Counted from the first letter of the stretch, positions 53,103 through 62,776 are shown. The stretch: DNA of 64,000 nt from Galbibacter mesophilus (GCF_023721415.1 NZ_JAMQVC010000003.1:248001-312000); one strand, 5' to 3'. Translations and numbers: made by a program. The notes: generated by a model not told the origin, from the letters alone.

Positions 53103-54014
53103 ATGAAAAACGATAAAATTGTTGTAATTGGGAGTTCAAATACCGACATGGTTATTCAAACCAAAAAAATGCCGGCTCCTGGCGAAACGGTTTTGGGCGG
53201 TACTTTTTTAATGAATGCTGGTGGCAAAGGAGCAAATCAAGCGGTGGCAGCAGCTAAATTGGAAGCTTCTGTTACTTTTGTGGGTTGCCGAGGAAATGAT
53301 GTTTTCGGGCAAAAAGCCAACGATGAATTGGCTTCCGTGGGAATTGATACCACTCATTTTAGAGAAGTGGAAGAGGTTGCCTCTGGCATCGCCACAATCA
53401 CAGTAGATGAAAGTGGAGAAAATTCAATTGTGGTTGCCTCTGGAGCAAACCTGCATGTTTCGAAAGAAGATATTGATACGGCTAAAAATGCAATCCAGAA
53501 TGCTTCGGTAGTGCTATTGCAATTGGAAATCCCATTACCAACGGTTGTTTATGCGGCTGAAGAAGCTCATAAAATGAACAAGAAAGTAATATTGAATCCG
53601 GCACCTTTTACCGATATTCCAACAACTATTTTTCCTAACCTTTTCGCAATAACTCCCAACGAAACAGAGGCTTTTGGACTCACAAACGTAAAGGTTTCTG
53701 ATGAAGCATCGGCAAAGAAAGCCGCCGAAGTCCTATTTGAAAAAGGAGTTTCCAATGTAATCATCACTATGGGCGCTCAAGGTGCTTATCTTTTCAATGA
53801 AAATGGAGGTAAACTTATCCCAACTGAAAAGGTGAAAGCGGTAGATACCACTGCGGCCGGAGATACTTTTAACGGCGCTTTTGCCTCAGCAATCGCCAAA
53901 GGGAAAACAATGGAAGAAGCGATAAAGTTTGCCAATAAAGCAGGCGCTCTTTCAGTAACAAAAATGGGTGCGCAACAATCTTGCCCAACCCTTAAAGAAG
54001 TAGAAGTATTATGA
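53103..54014 (+). CDS. rbsK: Ribokinase
   Basis: 303 residues, the normal length. Conserved PfkB/ribokinase pieces are visible: VVIGSSNTDMVIQ at the start, GGKGANQAVAAAKLEA (substrate-binding glycines), VLLQLEIPLP, ITPNETEAFGLTN and the catalytic-site motif DTTAAGDTFNGAFA with Asp254 as base. It phosphorylates ribose, or a related monosaccharide, using ATP. Placed directly behind a GRP-type sugar permease and four bases overlapping the lyase gene (ATGA at 54011-54014), it probably channels a sugar from the PUL into central metabolism. Ribose-specific function is likely but not certain. Confidence 0.9.
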   Translation: MKNDKIVVIGSSNTDMVIQTKKMPAPGETVLGGTFLMNAGGKGANQAVAAAKLEASVTFVGCRGNDVFGQKANDELASVGIDTTHFREVEEVASGIATITVDESGENSIVVASGANLHVSKEDIDTAKNAIQNASVVLLQLEIPLPTVVYAAEEAHKMNKKVILNPAPFTDIPTTIFPNLFAITPNETEAFGLTNVKVSDEASAKKAAEVLFEKGVSNVIITMGAQGAYLFNENGGKLIPTEKVKAVDTTAAGDTFNGAFASAIAKGKTMEEAIKFANKAGALSVTKMGAQQSCPTLKEVEVL

Positions 54015-55171
54015 GATATTTTTTTCTATTCATACTTTTTTTGAATTTTGATTTGTACAGCCAAAATTCAGTATTAGACTTGCAAATCCTTCCAGAAGAA
54101 AAGCTATACAAAGCCAAAAAAGAACTTCAAAAGAAAGAATCTTTTTATCAATTAGCTTATAGGGAATTACAATCGATGGCAGACAGTTTGTTATCAACTG
54201 AAACACGCACTGTAATGGACAAGGATACGGTGCCTTTTAGTGGTAACAAACACGATTATTTAAGTGTGGGTCCGTATTGGTGGCCTAATCCAAAAACGTC
54301 AGACGGTTTGCCATATGTGAGGAGGGACGGCGAGAAAAACCCGGAAATTGAAAAAATTACCGACAGAAAATATCTGGACGAAATGATGCTGAAAGTAAAA
54401 GCACTTAGCTTAGCTTATTTTTATTCAGATGATGAAGTTTACGCCAAAAAGGCTGTAGAAGTTATAGAAACTTGGTTTATAAATCCTGAAACAAAAATGA
54501 ATCCGCATCTAGATTACGGACAGGCGGTACCGGGCAGAGCAACGGGAAGAAGATACGGTATTATTGAAACTCGGGCGTTTGGAATCTTAATGGACTATTT
54601 TCGGCTTTTGGAACGTTCTTCACAATGGAAAAATGTAGAAAAACCTTTGAAAAATTGGTTTGCTGATTATGTTCAGTGGTTGGAATCTAGCAAAATTGGA
54701 AAACTGGAAAAAGACGAGTTTAACAACCATGGTACTTGGCATGATGTTCAAGCTGCTGGAATTTATTTATACTTGGGAGATAATGAAAAGGCATCAGAAA
54801 TATTAAAATTCGGGTTATCAGAACGTTTGAATTCCCAAGTGGAAAAAGACGGTAAACAACCTCACGAATTAGCACGAACTAGAAGCTTTTCTTACTCTAG
54901 CATGAATCTATACGGATTTCTTCAACTGTACCAAATGGCAATTACTTCAGGAGTTGAAGTAGCACCATCTTCGGTAATGAAATTGAAAAATGCTTACAAA
55001 TATCTACAACCTTATTTTAATGATATGAAAGCATGGAAATACCAGCAAATAATAAAATTAAATGAAAAGAATTTCAAGGTTGTTTTTTTAGCTGAAGAAC
55101 TTTTTCCATCAATTGAAAAAGTAGATGTGTCTCACATAAAAAGCCCAATTCCAACGCTTAGTTTTCCATGA
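54011..55171 (+). CDS. Alginate-lyase-superfamily protein, PL5/PL38-like
   Basis: 386 residues with an N-terminal signal (FLFILFLNFDLYSQ). The helical (alpha/alpha)-barrel signature is clear: DYLSVGPYWWPNPKTSDGLPY, RRDGEKNPEI, GQAVPGRATGRRYGIIETR and NNHGTWHDVQ with Asn239-His240 at the catalytic position of PF05426-type lyases, then RTRSFSYSSMNLYGF. Families PL5 and PL38 share this domain. Polymannuronate and glucuronan are known substrates in the superfamily, so a uronic-acid backbone fragment is plausible here. It overlaps the ribokinase stop by four bases and the next gene by four bases, a tightly coupled series. I am not sure of the exact CAZy family. Confidence 0.8.
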   Translation: MRYFFLFILFLNFDLYSQNSVLDLQILPEEKLYKAKKELQKKESFYQLAYRELQSMADSLLSTETRTVMDKDTVPFSGNKHDYLSVGPYWWPNPKTSDGLPYVRRDGEKNPEIEKITDRKYLDEMMLKVKALSLAYFYSDDEVYAKKAVEVIETWFINPETKMNPHLDYGQAVPGRATGRRYGIIETRAFGILMDYFRLLERSSQWKNVEKPLKNWFADYVQWLESSKIGKLEKDEFNNHGTWHDVQAAGIYLYLGDNEKASEILKFGLSERLNSQVEKDGKQPHELARTRSFSYSSMNLYGFLQLYQMAITSGVEVAPSSVMKLKNAYKYLQPYFNDMKAWKYQQIIKLNEKNFKVVFLAEELFPSIEKVDVSHIKSPIPTLSFP

Positions 55172-56007
55172 ATATGAATTTTGCCCTAATGGAAAATAAA
55201 ATTGTAAAGACTTTCTTCGGAATACTACTTTGTGTGTTCGCTGTATGTTGTACTTCAGAAACAAAAGAAAGTATTTCAGAAAAAGAAAATTTTTGGGTGT
55301 TTGTCATGGCGGGTCAATCCAATATGGCAGGGAGGGGAGAAATTGAAGCACTTGATACGATTATCAATTCCAATATCTGGGTGCTGAATGATAAAAATAG
55401 TTGGGAAAAGGCGAAAGAACCCTTGCATTATTACGAACCTAAAAAAAAGGGTTTAGATATTGGCATTTCTTTTGCAAATAAATTGCAGAAATTAGTTGGA
55501 GACTCGATCTCCATTGGTCTCGTGCCTTGCGCAGTTGGAGGGAGTTCTGTTGAGCAATGGGTAGGAGATTCCATTCATAAACAGGTAAAATTGTTTTCCA
55601 ATTATAAATCAAAAGTGAAAATTGCACAACAAAAAGGAACTTTGAAAGCCATTCTGTGGCATCAAGGGGAATCTAATGCCAATGAAGAAGGTGTGAAAGA
55701 CTATAAGGAAAATGTGCAAAAGCTTTTTTCTAAAATGAGAAACGTCGGTGAGAATGATACACTTCCAATAATTATGGGGGAAATCGGGAGTTTTTTAAGT
55801 GAAAAACGGTTTCAGAAATATCCAGATTCTATAAATCATCTTTTAGCTGAAATAAATAGGCAAGATGAAAATACAGAATTGGTTGAAACGAATGAACTTC
55901 CCCATAAAGGCGATTCGCTTCATTTTAACAGTGAAGCACTACGCATACTAGGAAAAAAATATGCAAATGCATACGTAAAATTGATAAACGAACAGCAAGC
56001 TAACTAA
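55168..56007 (+). CDS. SASA-type carbohydrate esterase (sialate-O-acetylesterase-like), lipoprotein or secreted
   Basis: 279 residues from the ATG at 55168, which overlaps the upstream stop (ATGA); ATGs at 55174 and 55189 are alternative starts. The signal contains VFAVCC, a lipobox-like Cys pair. The SGNH-fold core shows VMAGQSNMAGRGE with Ser51 as nucleophile (block I), CAVGGSSVEQW (block II), WHQGESNA (block III) and HKGDSLHFNSEALR with the catalytic Asp/His (block V). Such enzymes remove O-acetyl groups from glycans. It lies between the lyase and GH92 genes, so it probably deacetylates fragments before or during exo-hydrolysis. Confidence 0.85.
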   Translation: MNMNFALMENKIVKTFFGILLCVFAVCCTSETKESISEKENFWVFVMAGQSNMAGRGEIEALDTIINSNIWVLNDKNSWEKAKEPLHYYEPKKKGLDIGISFANKLQKLVGDSISIGLVPCAVGGSSVEQWVGDSIHKQVKLFSNYKSKVKIAQQKGTLKAILWHQGESNANEEGVKDYKENVQKLFSKMRNVGENDTLPIIMGEIGSFLSEKRFQKYPDSINHLLAEINRQDENTELVETNELPHKGDSLHFNSEALRILGKKYANAYVKLINEQQAN

Positions 56008-56031
56008 TATTTAATAATATAAATCGAACCA

Positions 56032-58356
56032 ATGCAAAGAAGGAAAACGTCAATTTTTAATCAAGTTACTAAGTGTAAAAGTTATGGTATCGTGGCATTT
56101 GCCATGTTGTTCGCTGTTTCATTAACAGCGCAGAAAAAAAACAACAACAAACAAACAAATGAACCCGTTGATTTCGTCGATCCGTTTATTGGTACAGAAG
56201 GTCCAGGACATGTATTTCCAGGAGCTTCCTTGCCTTTTGGAATGGTAAAACTGGGCCCCGATTGCCACGGGCATAGTAATTCAGGCTATATTTCAGGAGG
56301 TTTAATTGAAGGTTTCAGTCACACGCATGTTTCTGGAACTGGTGGTGGAGCCAAATACGGAAACATTTTGGTAAAGCCGTGGGTTGGGGAAATGAATTTT
56401 GAACATAAAGGTTCGACTTACGCAGATGAAAAAGCCAGCGCAGGGTATTACACCGCTTTTTTGAAAGACCAACAGGTGAAAGCAGAGGTTACGGTAACCG
56501 AAAAAGCAGGTTTTCACAAATATACATTTCCAAAATCCAATAAGTCGCACTTGCTTTTTGATGCAGGTCACTTTCTGTTTTTTGGCGATCAGTGGGGAGA
56601 GGCACAAGAGCTGGTAGGGAGTGAAATTAAAATTCATTCCAATACAGAAGTAAGTGGTTATAATAGAGTTCGCCACGGATGGAATTTTGGAGGGGCTTAT
56701 ACCGTGTATTTTCATGCGGAAATAAGTAAACCCGCCGCTGAAATGGGAACTTGGAAGAACGGCAAACTATACCCAAACGAAAAGATACAAGCCGATACCC
56801 AAGAGAAAACAGGAGCTTGGTTCACGTTTGCGACGGATGAAAATGAACCCATTTTAGTAAAGGTTGGAATATCTTTTTTAAGTGAAGAGAAAGCTAAGCA
56901 AAACTTGGAAGAAAGCCTTTCGCATTGGGACTTCGAAAAAACGGTATCGGAAGCTAGCAACGCTTGGAACGAAATACTTTCTAAAATAGCAATCGACGGT
57001 GCAACTTCAGAAGAAAAAATTACATTTTATACGAGCTTGTATCACACCTATTTGATGCCTGTTGATCGCCATGGCGAAAATCCTAAATGGCAAAGCGAAG
57101 CACCTCAATACGATGATTTTTACGCTATTTGGGATACTTACCGAACTCCGCATCCACTTATGACGATTCTTACGCCCAACCGACAAGTAGAAATGATTAA
57201 TTCGCTTTTGGATGTTTACCAACACGAAGGATATTTGCCGGATGCAAGAAGTGGAAACGATAACGGGAGAACCCAAGGTGGTTCTAATGCCGATGTACTG
57301 ATTTACGATGCCTACGCAAAAGGACTTAAAGGAATAGATTACGAACTCGCATTACAAGCGATGCTTAAAAATGCAACGGTGCCACCAGGGGATGATGAAA
57401 GAAAAGAGGGTAGAGGCGGATTGGTAGACTACAACCGTTTGGGTTATGTTTCCACGGATTATGAAAGATCAGGTTCCCGAACCATTGAATATTCATACAA
57501 CGATTATGCCATTGCTATGTTGGCAAAAGGTTTGGGGAAAGATTCTATTTACGAAGAGTATATTAAAAAAGCATCCAATTGGTTGAATTTATGGGATTAT
57601 GAATTTGAGTCGCATGGAGCAAAAGGTTTTATTATGCCGAAAAAGTCAAATGGAGAATGGCACAAAAACTTCTCTTTGACGAATAGGGCCGCAGATGGTG
57701 GCGAAACGATTGTCTTTGACGAATTTACCACGGGATACTGGGAAGCTTTTCTTTACGAAAGTACAAGTTGGGAATACAGTTTGGCTATTCCACACGATAC
57801 GAAGCGATTAATTGAAGCTACTGGAGGTAGAAAAGCATTTATCGATCGTTTGGACACATTTTTTGAAAAGGACTTTTTCTTGGTAAGTAACGAACCTGGA
57901 TTTTTAACACCGCACTTGTACACCTATGCCGGGGTACAGCATAAAACGGCAGAACGTATTCACCATATTCTCACCAATAATTACGATGAAAGTAGAGATG
58001 GGATTCCAGGTAATGATGACTCGGGTTCGATGGGAGCTTGGTATGTTTTTAATTCCATGGGCTTTTATCCAAATGCAGGACAGGATTTATATCTAATCGG
58101 GACTCCGTTGTTTGAAAAATCAGAAATTGAATTACCGAATGGGAAGACTTTCGCAGTGGAAGCAAAAAGAAAAAAGTCTTCAGAAATTCATATTAAATCG
58201 GCTACTTTAAATGGAAAACCATTAAACCGAGCTTGGTTACAACACGAGGAAATTGCAAATGGAGGACGTTTGGTACTAAAGATGAGCTCCAAACCTTCAA
58301 AATGGGCTTCAGAAGATCTTCCGCCTTCACTTCCATTATCAAACAAAGCGAACTAA
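56032..58356 (+). CDS. GH92 family alpha-mannosidase, second copy
   Basis: 774 residues. After an N-terminal signal (FAMLFAVSLTAQ) the family opening VDPFIGTEGPGHVFPGA and LPFGMVKLGPD appears, then GFSHTHVSGTG. The catalytic part is NEPGFLTPHLY with Glu621 as predicted acid and GNDDSGSMGAW with Asp662-Asp663. Compared with the GH92 at 2395, the NEPSHH motif is replaced by NEPGFL, and the downstream Cys in GNEDCGQ is Ser here. The two belong to different GH92 subgroups and probably hydrolyse different linkages or decorations. It is in the permease operon, 24 bases after the esterase and followed 12 bases later by a sulfatase, pointing to sulfated mannose in the glycan (inference). Confidence 0.93.
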   Translation: MQRRKTSIFNQVTKCKSYGIVAFAMLFAVSLTAQKKNNNKQTNEPVDFVDPFIGTEGPGHVFPGASLPFGMVKLGPDCHGHSNSGYISGGLIEGFSHTHVSGTGGGAKYGNILVKPWVGEMNFEHKGSTYADEKASAGYYTAFLKDQQVKAEVTVTEKAGFHKYTFPKSNKSHLLFDAGHFLFFGDQWGEAQELVGSEIKIHSNTEVSGYNRVRHGWNFGGAYTVYFHAEISKPAAEMGTWKNGKLYPNEKIQADTQEKTGAWFTFATDENEPILVKVGISFLSEEKAKQNLEESLSHWDFEKTVSEASNAWNEILSKIAIDGATSEEKITFYTSLYHTYLMPVDRHGENPKWQSEAPQYDDFYAIWDTYRTPHPLMTILTPNRQVEMINSLLDVYQHEGYLPDARSGNDNGRTQGGSNADVLIYDAYAKGLKGIDYELALQAMLKNATVPPGDDERKEGRGGLVDYNRLGYVSTDYERSGSRTIEYSYNDYAIAMLAKGLGKDSIYEEYIKKASNWLNLWDYEFESHGAKGFIMPKKSNGEWHKNFSLTNRAADGGETIVFDEFTTGYWEAFLYESTSWEYSLAIPHDTKRLIEATGGRKAFIDRLDTFFEKDFFLVSNEPGFLTPHLYTYAGVQHKTAERIHHILTNNYDESRDGIPGNDDSGSMGAWYVFNSMGFYPNAGQDLYLIGTPLFEKSEIELPNGKTFAVEAKRKKSSEIHIKSATLNGKPLNRAWLQHEEIANGGRLVLKMSSKPSKWASEDLPPSLPLSNKAN

Positions 58357-58368
58357 AAATTGATTATT

Positions 58369-59868
58369 ATGACTGAATTTTCAACGAAATTAAAAAGAAT
58401 AATGTTTCAATTGAACCTGCTATGTTTAATGGTATTACTGTTTTCGGCATGTAAAGAAAAGTCTCATTCAGAAGAAAATAATACTGTTGAAGACAAAAAA
58501 AAGCACCCAAATATTGTACTCATTTTAGCGGATGATTTGGGCTATGGAGATCCACAGGTGTATAATCCAAATTCTAAAATTCCTACACCGAATATTGATA
58601 AAATGGCCAACGAAGGGATGCTTTTTACCGATGCCCATACCAATTCATCGGTTTGTACGCCTACACGATACGGAATTATTACAGGGCAATATTCTTGGCG
58701 TAGCTCTTTAAAAAATGGAGTTACTTGGAGCTACGATCCTTTAATTATTGATACCACTTCTACGACCATTGCTTCTCTTTTAAAAGCCAATGGTTATAAT
58801 ACAGCCGCGGTTGGAAAGTGGCATATTGGTTTGGATTGGCAGAAGAGTGAAAACGATTCTGTTTTGTTTAATAAGGAATTACGTAAGAGTCCGATTAACC
58901 TTGGTTTTAATTATTTCTACGGAATCGCCGCCAGTTTAGACATTCCACCTTATGTTTATATCGAAAACAATAAAGTAGTAGAACAGCCTAATGGTTTCTC
59001 ACAAGGAACTTCCCCAACTTACAAAGATGATTTTTGGAGAAAAGGGCCAGTTTCCCCCGATTTTGATCATTATGATGTGTTAAACAATTTTACGGAAAAG
59101 GCTATTGCGGTAATAAAGGAGCAAAAAGAAAAAGACAATCCATTTTTCGTGTATCTTCCGTTAACAGCTCCCCATTTACCATGGATTCCGAAAGATGGTT
59201 TTAAAGGAAAAAGTGAGGCTGGAAATTATGGTGATTTAACTGCGGAAGTTGATGATGTTGTGGGAAGAATCAATAAGGTTTTGAAGGAACTCAATCTAGA
59301 GGAGGAAACCCTGGTGATTTTCACTTCTGATAACGGATCACAATTTTCTAGCGAGAACATGGCAAAATACAATCACAAGGCAAATGATCAATGGAGAGGT
59401 CGTAAAGGTGATATCTATGAAGGAGGACACCGAGTTCCGTTTATTGTAAAATGGCCTGCAAAAATAAAAGCAAATCAAAAAAGTGACCAATTGGTTTCTA
59501 CCACCGATTTCCTAGCGACTTTCGCCGAACTGGTAGGCGCTGAAGTGCCAACAAATGAAATAAAGGATAGTGAGTCTTTTTTACCAGTTCTTTTAGGAAA
59601 TTCCGAAGGAAAAGATTTAAGAAATACCATGGTTTATCACTCGGCAAAAGGAATGTTCGCCATTCGTGATAACAATTGGGTATTGGTAGACGGCAAAGGC
59701 AGCGGCGGATTTTTAGAAGCTCCGGATACTACCCAAATCGAGAAAGGGAAGCAACTTTACAACTTAGAAAAAGATCCTTCTCAACAAACAAATGAATACG
59801 AAAATAAGGAAGCGGTTGAAAAATCACTTTTAGAAAAATTGAATGCTATAAAAAATGCAACAAAATAA
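58369..59868 (+). CDS. Family S1 sulfatase, arylsulfatase-A-like, lipoprotein
   Basis: I choose the ATG at 58369 (499 residues); the TTG at 58360 adds three residues and is less likely. The lipobox is LLFSAC (Cys28). S1 motifs: NIVLILADDLGYGDPQVYN, CTPTRYGIITGQYSW with Cys96 as formylglycine precursor, GKWHIGLDW, TAPHLPW and FTSDNGSQFS. The typical substrate-side segment GDIYEGGHRVPFIVKWPAK is present. It lies between GH92 and GH97, so it likely desulfates the same oligosaccharides. Closest general type is arylsulfatase A-like (large S1 subgroup); the substrate is not deducible. Confidence 0.95.
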   Translation: MTEFSTKLKRIMFQLNLLCLMVLLFSACKEKSHSEENNTVEDKKKHPNIVLILADDLGYGDPQVYNPNSKIPTPNIDKMANEGMLFTDAHTNSSVCTPTRYGIITGQYSWRSSLKNGVTWSYDPLIIDTTSTTIASLLKANGYNTAAVGKWHIGLDWQKSENDSVLFNKELRKSPINLGFNYFYGIAASLDIPPYVYIENNKVVEQPNGFSQGTSPTYKDDFWRKGPVSPDFDHYDVLNNFTEKAIAVIKEQKEKDNPFFVYLPLTAPHLPWIPKDGFKGKSEAGNYGDLTAEVDDVVGRINKVLKELNLEEETLVIFTSDNGSQFSSENMAKYNHKANDQWRGRKGDIYEGGHRVPFIVKWPAKIKANQKSDQLVSTTDFLATFAELVGAEVPTNEIKDSESFLPVLLGNSEGKDLRNTMVYHSAKGMFAIRDNNWVLVDGKGSGGFLEAPDTTQIEKGKQLYNLEKDPSQQTNEYENKEAVEKSLLEKLNAIKNATK

Positions 59869-59869
59869 A

Positions 59870-61783
59870 ATGAACTTAACCATATTAAAACGCTTTTTCC
59901 CTGTTGTTTTGTTAACGGGCCTACTTATTTCCTGTAGTTTAAAAAAGGATAAAACTGTCATGGAATCCCCTGACGGAAACCTAGAAATTTTGGTTGAAAG
60001 TAACGAGCGAGGGTTGCATTTACAACAGCTCTTTGGAAAAGATTCGGTGCTAACCATAGAACAATTAGGAATTCAAGGAAGTGGTTTTGACTTAAAAAAA
60101 GGGTATGCCATCAAAGAGGTTTCGCAAATTTCTTTTGACGAAACTTGGAAAACGGTTAACGGGAAATTCAAGGAAATAAGAAATAATTACAATCAGTATG
60201 TAATTACACTTGATTCGGGTAAAAAAGGATCTTTTAAAATTGTATTTAGACTTTTTGATGATGGGTATGCCTATAAATATATTGTAGAAAGCCCTTCCGA
60301 AGAAGTTGAAATTACCGGTGAAACTACGCAAATTAAATTCAGTAACAATCCAACTTATTGGGCATATAATGGAGAGTTTCCAAATATAGGTCCTAAAAAA
60401 TTATCCGAAGAAAAAGTGGACTCACTGATGACTCCTGCTGTTTTAAATGTTAACGATAGTGTTTATGTCGCGATTCATGAGGCTGAGGTGTTGGAGTACG
60501 CACCGTTTAATTTATCGGTTAATGATTCTAACGAAACTGTTGGTTTTCATTCAGTTTATGCGAAAAACAAAGAAGAAGTAGAAACGAGCTGGCGCGTATT
60601 TTTATTGGGGAAACACCCTGGTGATTTGGTAGAGTCCAATATCCTTGTAAATCTGAACGATCCCAGCAAAATAGAAGATACTTCTTGGATAAAACCTGGA
60701 AAATCTATGTGGGATTGGCGTGTTTGGGGCTACACCACAGATGATGGATATACGTACGGACTAAACACTGATTCTCATAAGAGATTAATAGATTTTGCTT
60801 CGGAAAACAATGTTCAGTATTTGCTTATCGATGCCGATTGGTACGGTGCGGAGTTCAGTGATACTTCAGATCCTACCAATGCCCGTGAAGGAATTAATAT
60901 TGAAGAATGTATGGCGTACGCGAAAGACAAGAACGTAGGTGTTATCTTGTATTTGAATGATAAAGGAGCAAAGAAATTTGGATTGGAACGGGTATTGAGT
61001 CAGTTTTCTGCTTGGGGAGCAGCTGGTGTTAAATACGGATTTATGAAAGGAACCGAAGCTGAAAAGGTAATCCAAACCAGAAAAGTTATTGAAATGTGTG
61101 CCAAGTATAAATTAATGGTAGATTTTCATGACAGTCCGATTAAACCAAGCGGAGATAGACGCACGTGGCCAAATATGGTTACCAAAGAATATTGTCATGC
61201 CCAAGCCGATGGACACCGTTCGTATATGCCTGGAACCATGGTTTCTTCAGCGTTTATTAATACAATTGCCGGTCCGCTGGATTATACCAATGGTTGGTTT
61301 GATCTAAACAATGCCCATAGCAGAAACAAAGTTTTTGAAGAAATACCGGGAACTGTTGCTGCAGAAGTTGCTAAAAATATTGTTGTTTATACCGGTTGGA
61401 TGATCCTCCCGGACGCTCCAGAAGCTTATTTAAAGAAGAAAGACCTTTTCGAGTGCATTAAAAAAATGCCTGCTCAATTTGATAGTTTAGATGTGCTTCA
61501 GGGTTCCATAAACGATTATATTGTAGTTGCGAGAAAAGCAGGAAATGATTGGTTTGTTGGTTCTATAACCAATGAAGAAGCGAGGGAAATAACCATAGAT
61601 TTTGACTTTCTTCCGGAAAACAAGACGTACAAAGCAACCATTTATGGAGACGCAGAAAGTACACATTACTTAAATGAAAAAGAAACGTATAAAATTACAG
61701 AACAGCAAGTGAACGCTGCGTCTAAAATAACCGTAAAATTGGCTCCAGGTGGAGGTAATGCTATACATTTGGAGGAATTGTAA
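59870..61783 (+). CDS. GH97 family alpha-glycosidase, lipoprotein
   Basis: I choose the ATG at 59870, one base after the upstream stop; it gives the clean signal MNLTILKRFFPVVLLTGLL with lipobox LLISC. An ATG at 59855 is inside the sulfatase. The protein is 637 residues, normal for GH97. The N-terminal beta-sandwich (ESPDGNLEILVES) is followed by the TIM barrel: WDWRVWGYTTDDGYTYGL, YLLIDADWYG, VDFHDSPIKPSGDRRTWPN (Asp418, Asp421) and GPLDYTNGWFD. GH97 includes inverting alpha-glucosidases and retaining alpha-galactosidases. The exact residue replacing the catalytic pair cannot be settled by eye, so glucosidase versus galactosidase is open. It ends the operon; no terminator is obvious. Confidence 0.9.
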   Translation: MNLTILKRFFPVVLLTGLLISCSLKKDKTVMESPDGNLEILVESNERGLHLQQLFGKDSVLTIEQLGIQGSGFDLKKGYAIKEVSQISFDETWKTVNGKFKEIRNNYNQYVITLDSGKKGSFKIVFRLFDDGYAYKYIVESPSEEVEITGETTQIKFSNNPTYWAYNGEFPNIGPKKLSEEKVDSLMTPAVLNVNDSVYVAIHEAEVLEYAPFNLSVNDSNETVGFHSVYAKNKEEVETSWRVFLLGKHPGDLVESNILVNLNDPSKIEDTSWIKPGKSMWDWRVWGYTTDDGYTYGLNTDSHKRLIDFASENNVQYLLIDADWYGAEFSDTSDPTNAREGINIEECMAYAKDKNVGVILYLNDKGAKKFGLERVLSQFSAWGAAGVKYGFMKGTEAEKVIQTRKVIEMCAKYKLMVDFHDSPIKPSGDRRTWPNMVTKEYCHAQADGHRSYMPGTMVSSAFINTIAGPLDYTNGWFDLNNAHSRNKVFEEIPGTVAAEVAKNIVVYTGWMILPDAPEAYLKKKDLFECIKKMPAQFDSLDVLQGSINDYIVVARKAGNDWFVGSITNEEAREITIDFDFLPENKTYKATIYGDAESTHYLNEKETYKITEQQVNAASKITVKLAPGGGNAIHLEEL

Positions 61784-62033
61784 TTTTTAGTAGGCGATAG
61801 CCAGTAGGTAGGTTTCAGTTTTTTACAACACAAAATTTCTGAACTCTAGCTTCTGGCTTTCAGCCTCCAAATTCGGATTTCCGTCTGCCGTCTTCCTTCC
61901 CAATCGAAATTCTGAAATATTCAGTTTTTACATCGAATCTCATTTTTCGGAAAAAAATAAAGGTTCTTTATCTGTAAGGAATTCAAGACATTAGCTACCA
62001 AAGGGATAATTAACCGTTAAAACCATTCCCAAA
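61784..62033. other. 250-base gap between GH97 and Crp/Fnr genes
   Basis: A pyrimidine-rich stretch (CTTCTGGCTTTCAGCCTCC, then GTCTGCCGTCTTCCTTCC, 61850-61902) resembles low-complexity intergenic sequence in Bacteroidota. AATTTCTGAA at 61834 and AAATTCTGAA at 61907 recur. No gene, terminator or known RNA element was seen. Confidence 0.4.
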
Positions 62034-62717
62034 ATGTCTTGTACTTGGTCTTTAATAGATGTAAATCTCTTCAACTTACTTTGTCCTCACAAGTTTAACG
62101 GATACAAACAAAATCATACCTTTCAGCATTACAACAAAGATGAATATATCTATTTTGAAAAAGATCATTCCAATAAAATTTTTCTTATTGAAAGTGGTAA
62201 AGTAAAAATTGGTTATTACACCGAAGATGGGAGGGAAGTGGTTAAAAGTATTCACGGGAAAGGGGATGTTTTTGGCGAGAAAGCGATTATTGGAGAAGAG
62301 AATCGAAATGAGTTTGCCCTTTCCATTACTGAAGACACCTCCGTTTGTGTGTTGACGGTAGATACCATTCACGATCTGATGCAGGAAAATAAGTCCTTCA
62401 GCTTAAAAATACATAAGTTTATCGGACTTCGGTTTAAAAGAATTGAACGCCGACTTTCCATATTGCTTTTTAAAGACACTAAGACCCGCCTGATGGAATT
62501 TCTTAAGGAGCTCTCTAATGAATACGGGTACGACTGCCCAAATACAGGGAACCATATTATTAAACATCCTTACACCCAAAAAGACATGGCCAGTCTTTTA
62601 GGTACTTCAAGGCCAAATTTAAATTGCTTGTTCTGTGAACTCAAAGAACAAAACATTTTGGATTATTATCGAAAAGAGATCATTCTATATAAAAATGAAC
62701 AAGTGTTAGCTAGCTAA
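62034..62717 (+). CDS. Crp/Fnr-family transcriptional regulator
   Basis: 227 residues. The N-terminal cyclic-nucleotide-binding-type beta-barrel runs ~25-130 (YNKDEYIYFEKDHSNKIFLIESGKVKIGYYT, GDVFGEKAIIGEENRNEFA), followed by the dimerisation helix and a winged helix-turn-helix (~150-215: YTQKDMASLLGTSRPNLNCLFCELKEQNILDYY). It lacks the N-terminal Fe-S cysteine cluster spacing of Fnr, so the ligand is unknown. It may regulate this locus, and the palindromes at 19024 and 52014 have half-sites not unlike those of this family, but a link is speculative. It is monocistronic or leads into the repeat lipoprotein 59 bases downstream. Confidence 0.93.
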   Translation: MSCTWSLIDVNLFNLLCPHKFNGYKQNHTFQHYNKDEYIYFEKDHSNKIFLIESGKVKIGYYTEDGREVVKSIHGKGDVFGEKAIIGEENRNEFALSITEDTSVCVLTVDTIHDLMQENKSFSLKIHKFIGLRFKRIERRLSILLFKDTKTRLMEFLKELSNEYGYDCPNTGNHIIKHPYTQKDMASLLGTSRPNLNCLFCELKEQNILDYYRKEIILYKNEQVLAS

Positions 62718-62776
62718 CATTATTTCGTGTTGGTATTGGGTACTTTAGAGATATCAACAATTAAAAATATATAGTT

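Noticed and set aside
54011-55171. Dedicated alginate-utilization operon
   Set aside because: Only one alginate-lyase-superfamily gene is present, without PL6, PL7 or PL17 genes or KDG-pathway genes, and the neighbours are sulfatase, GH92 and GH97.
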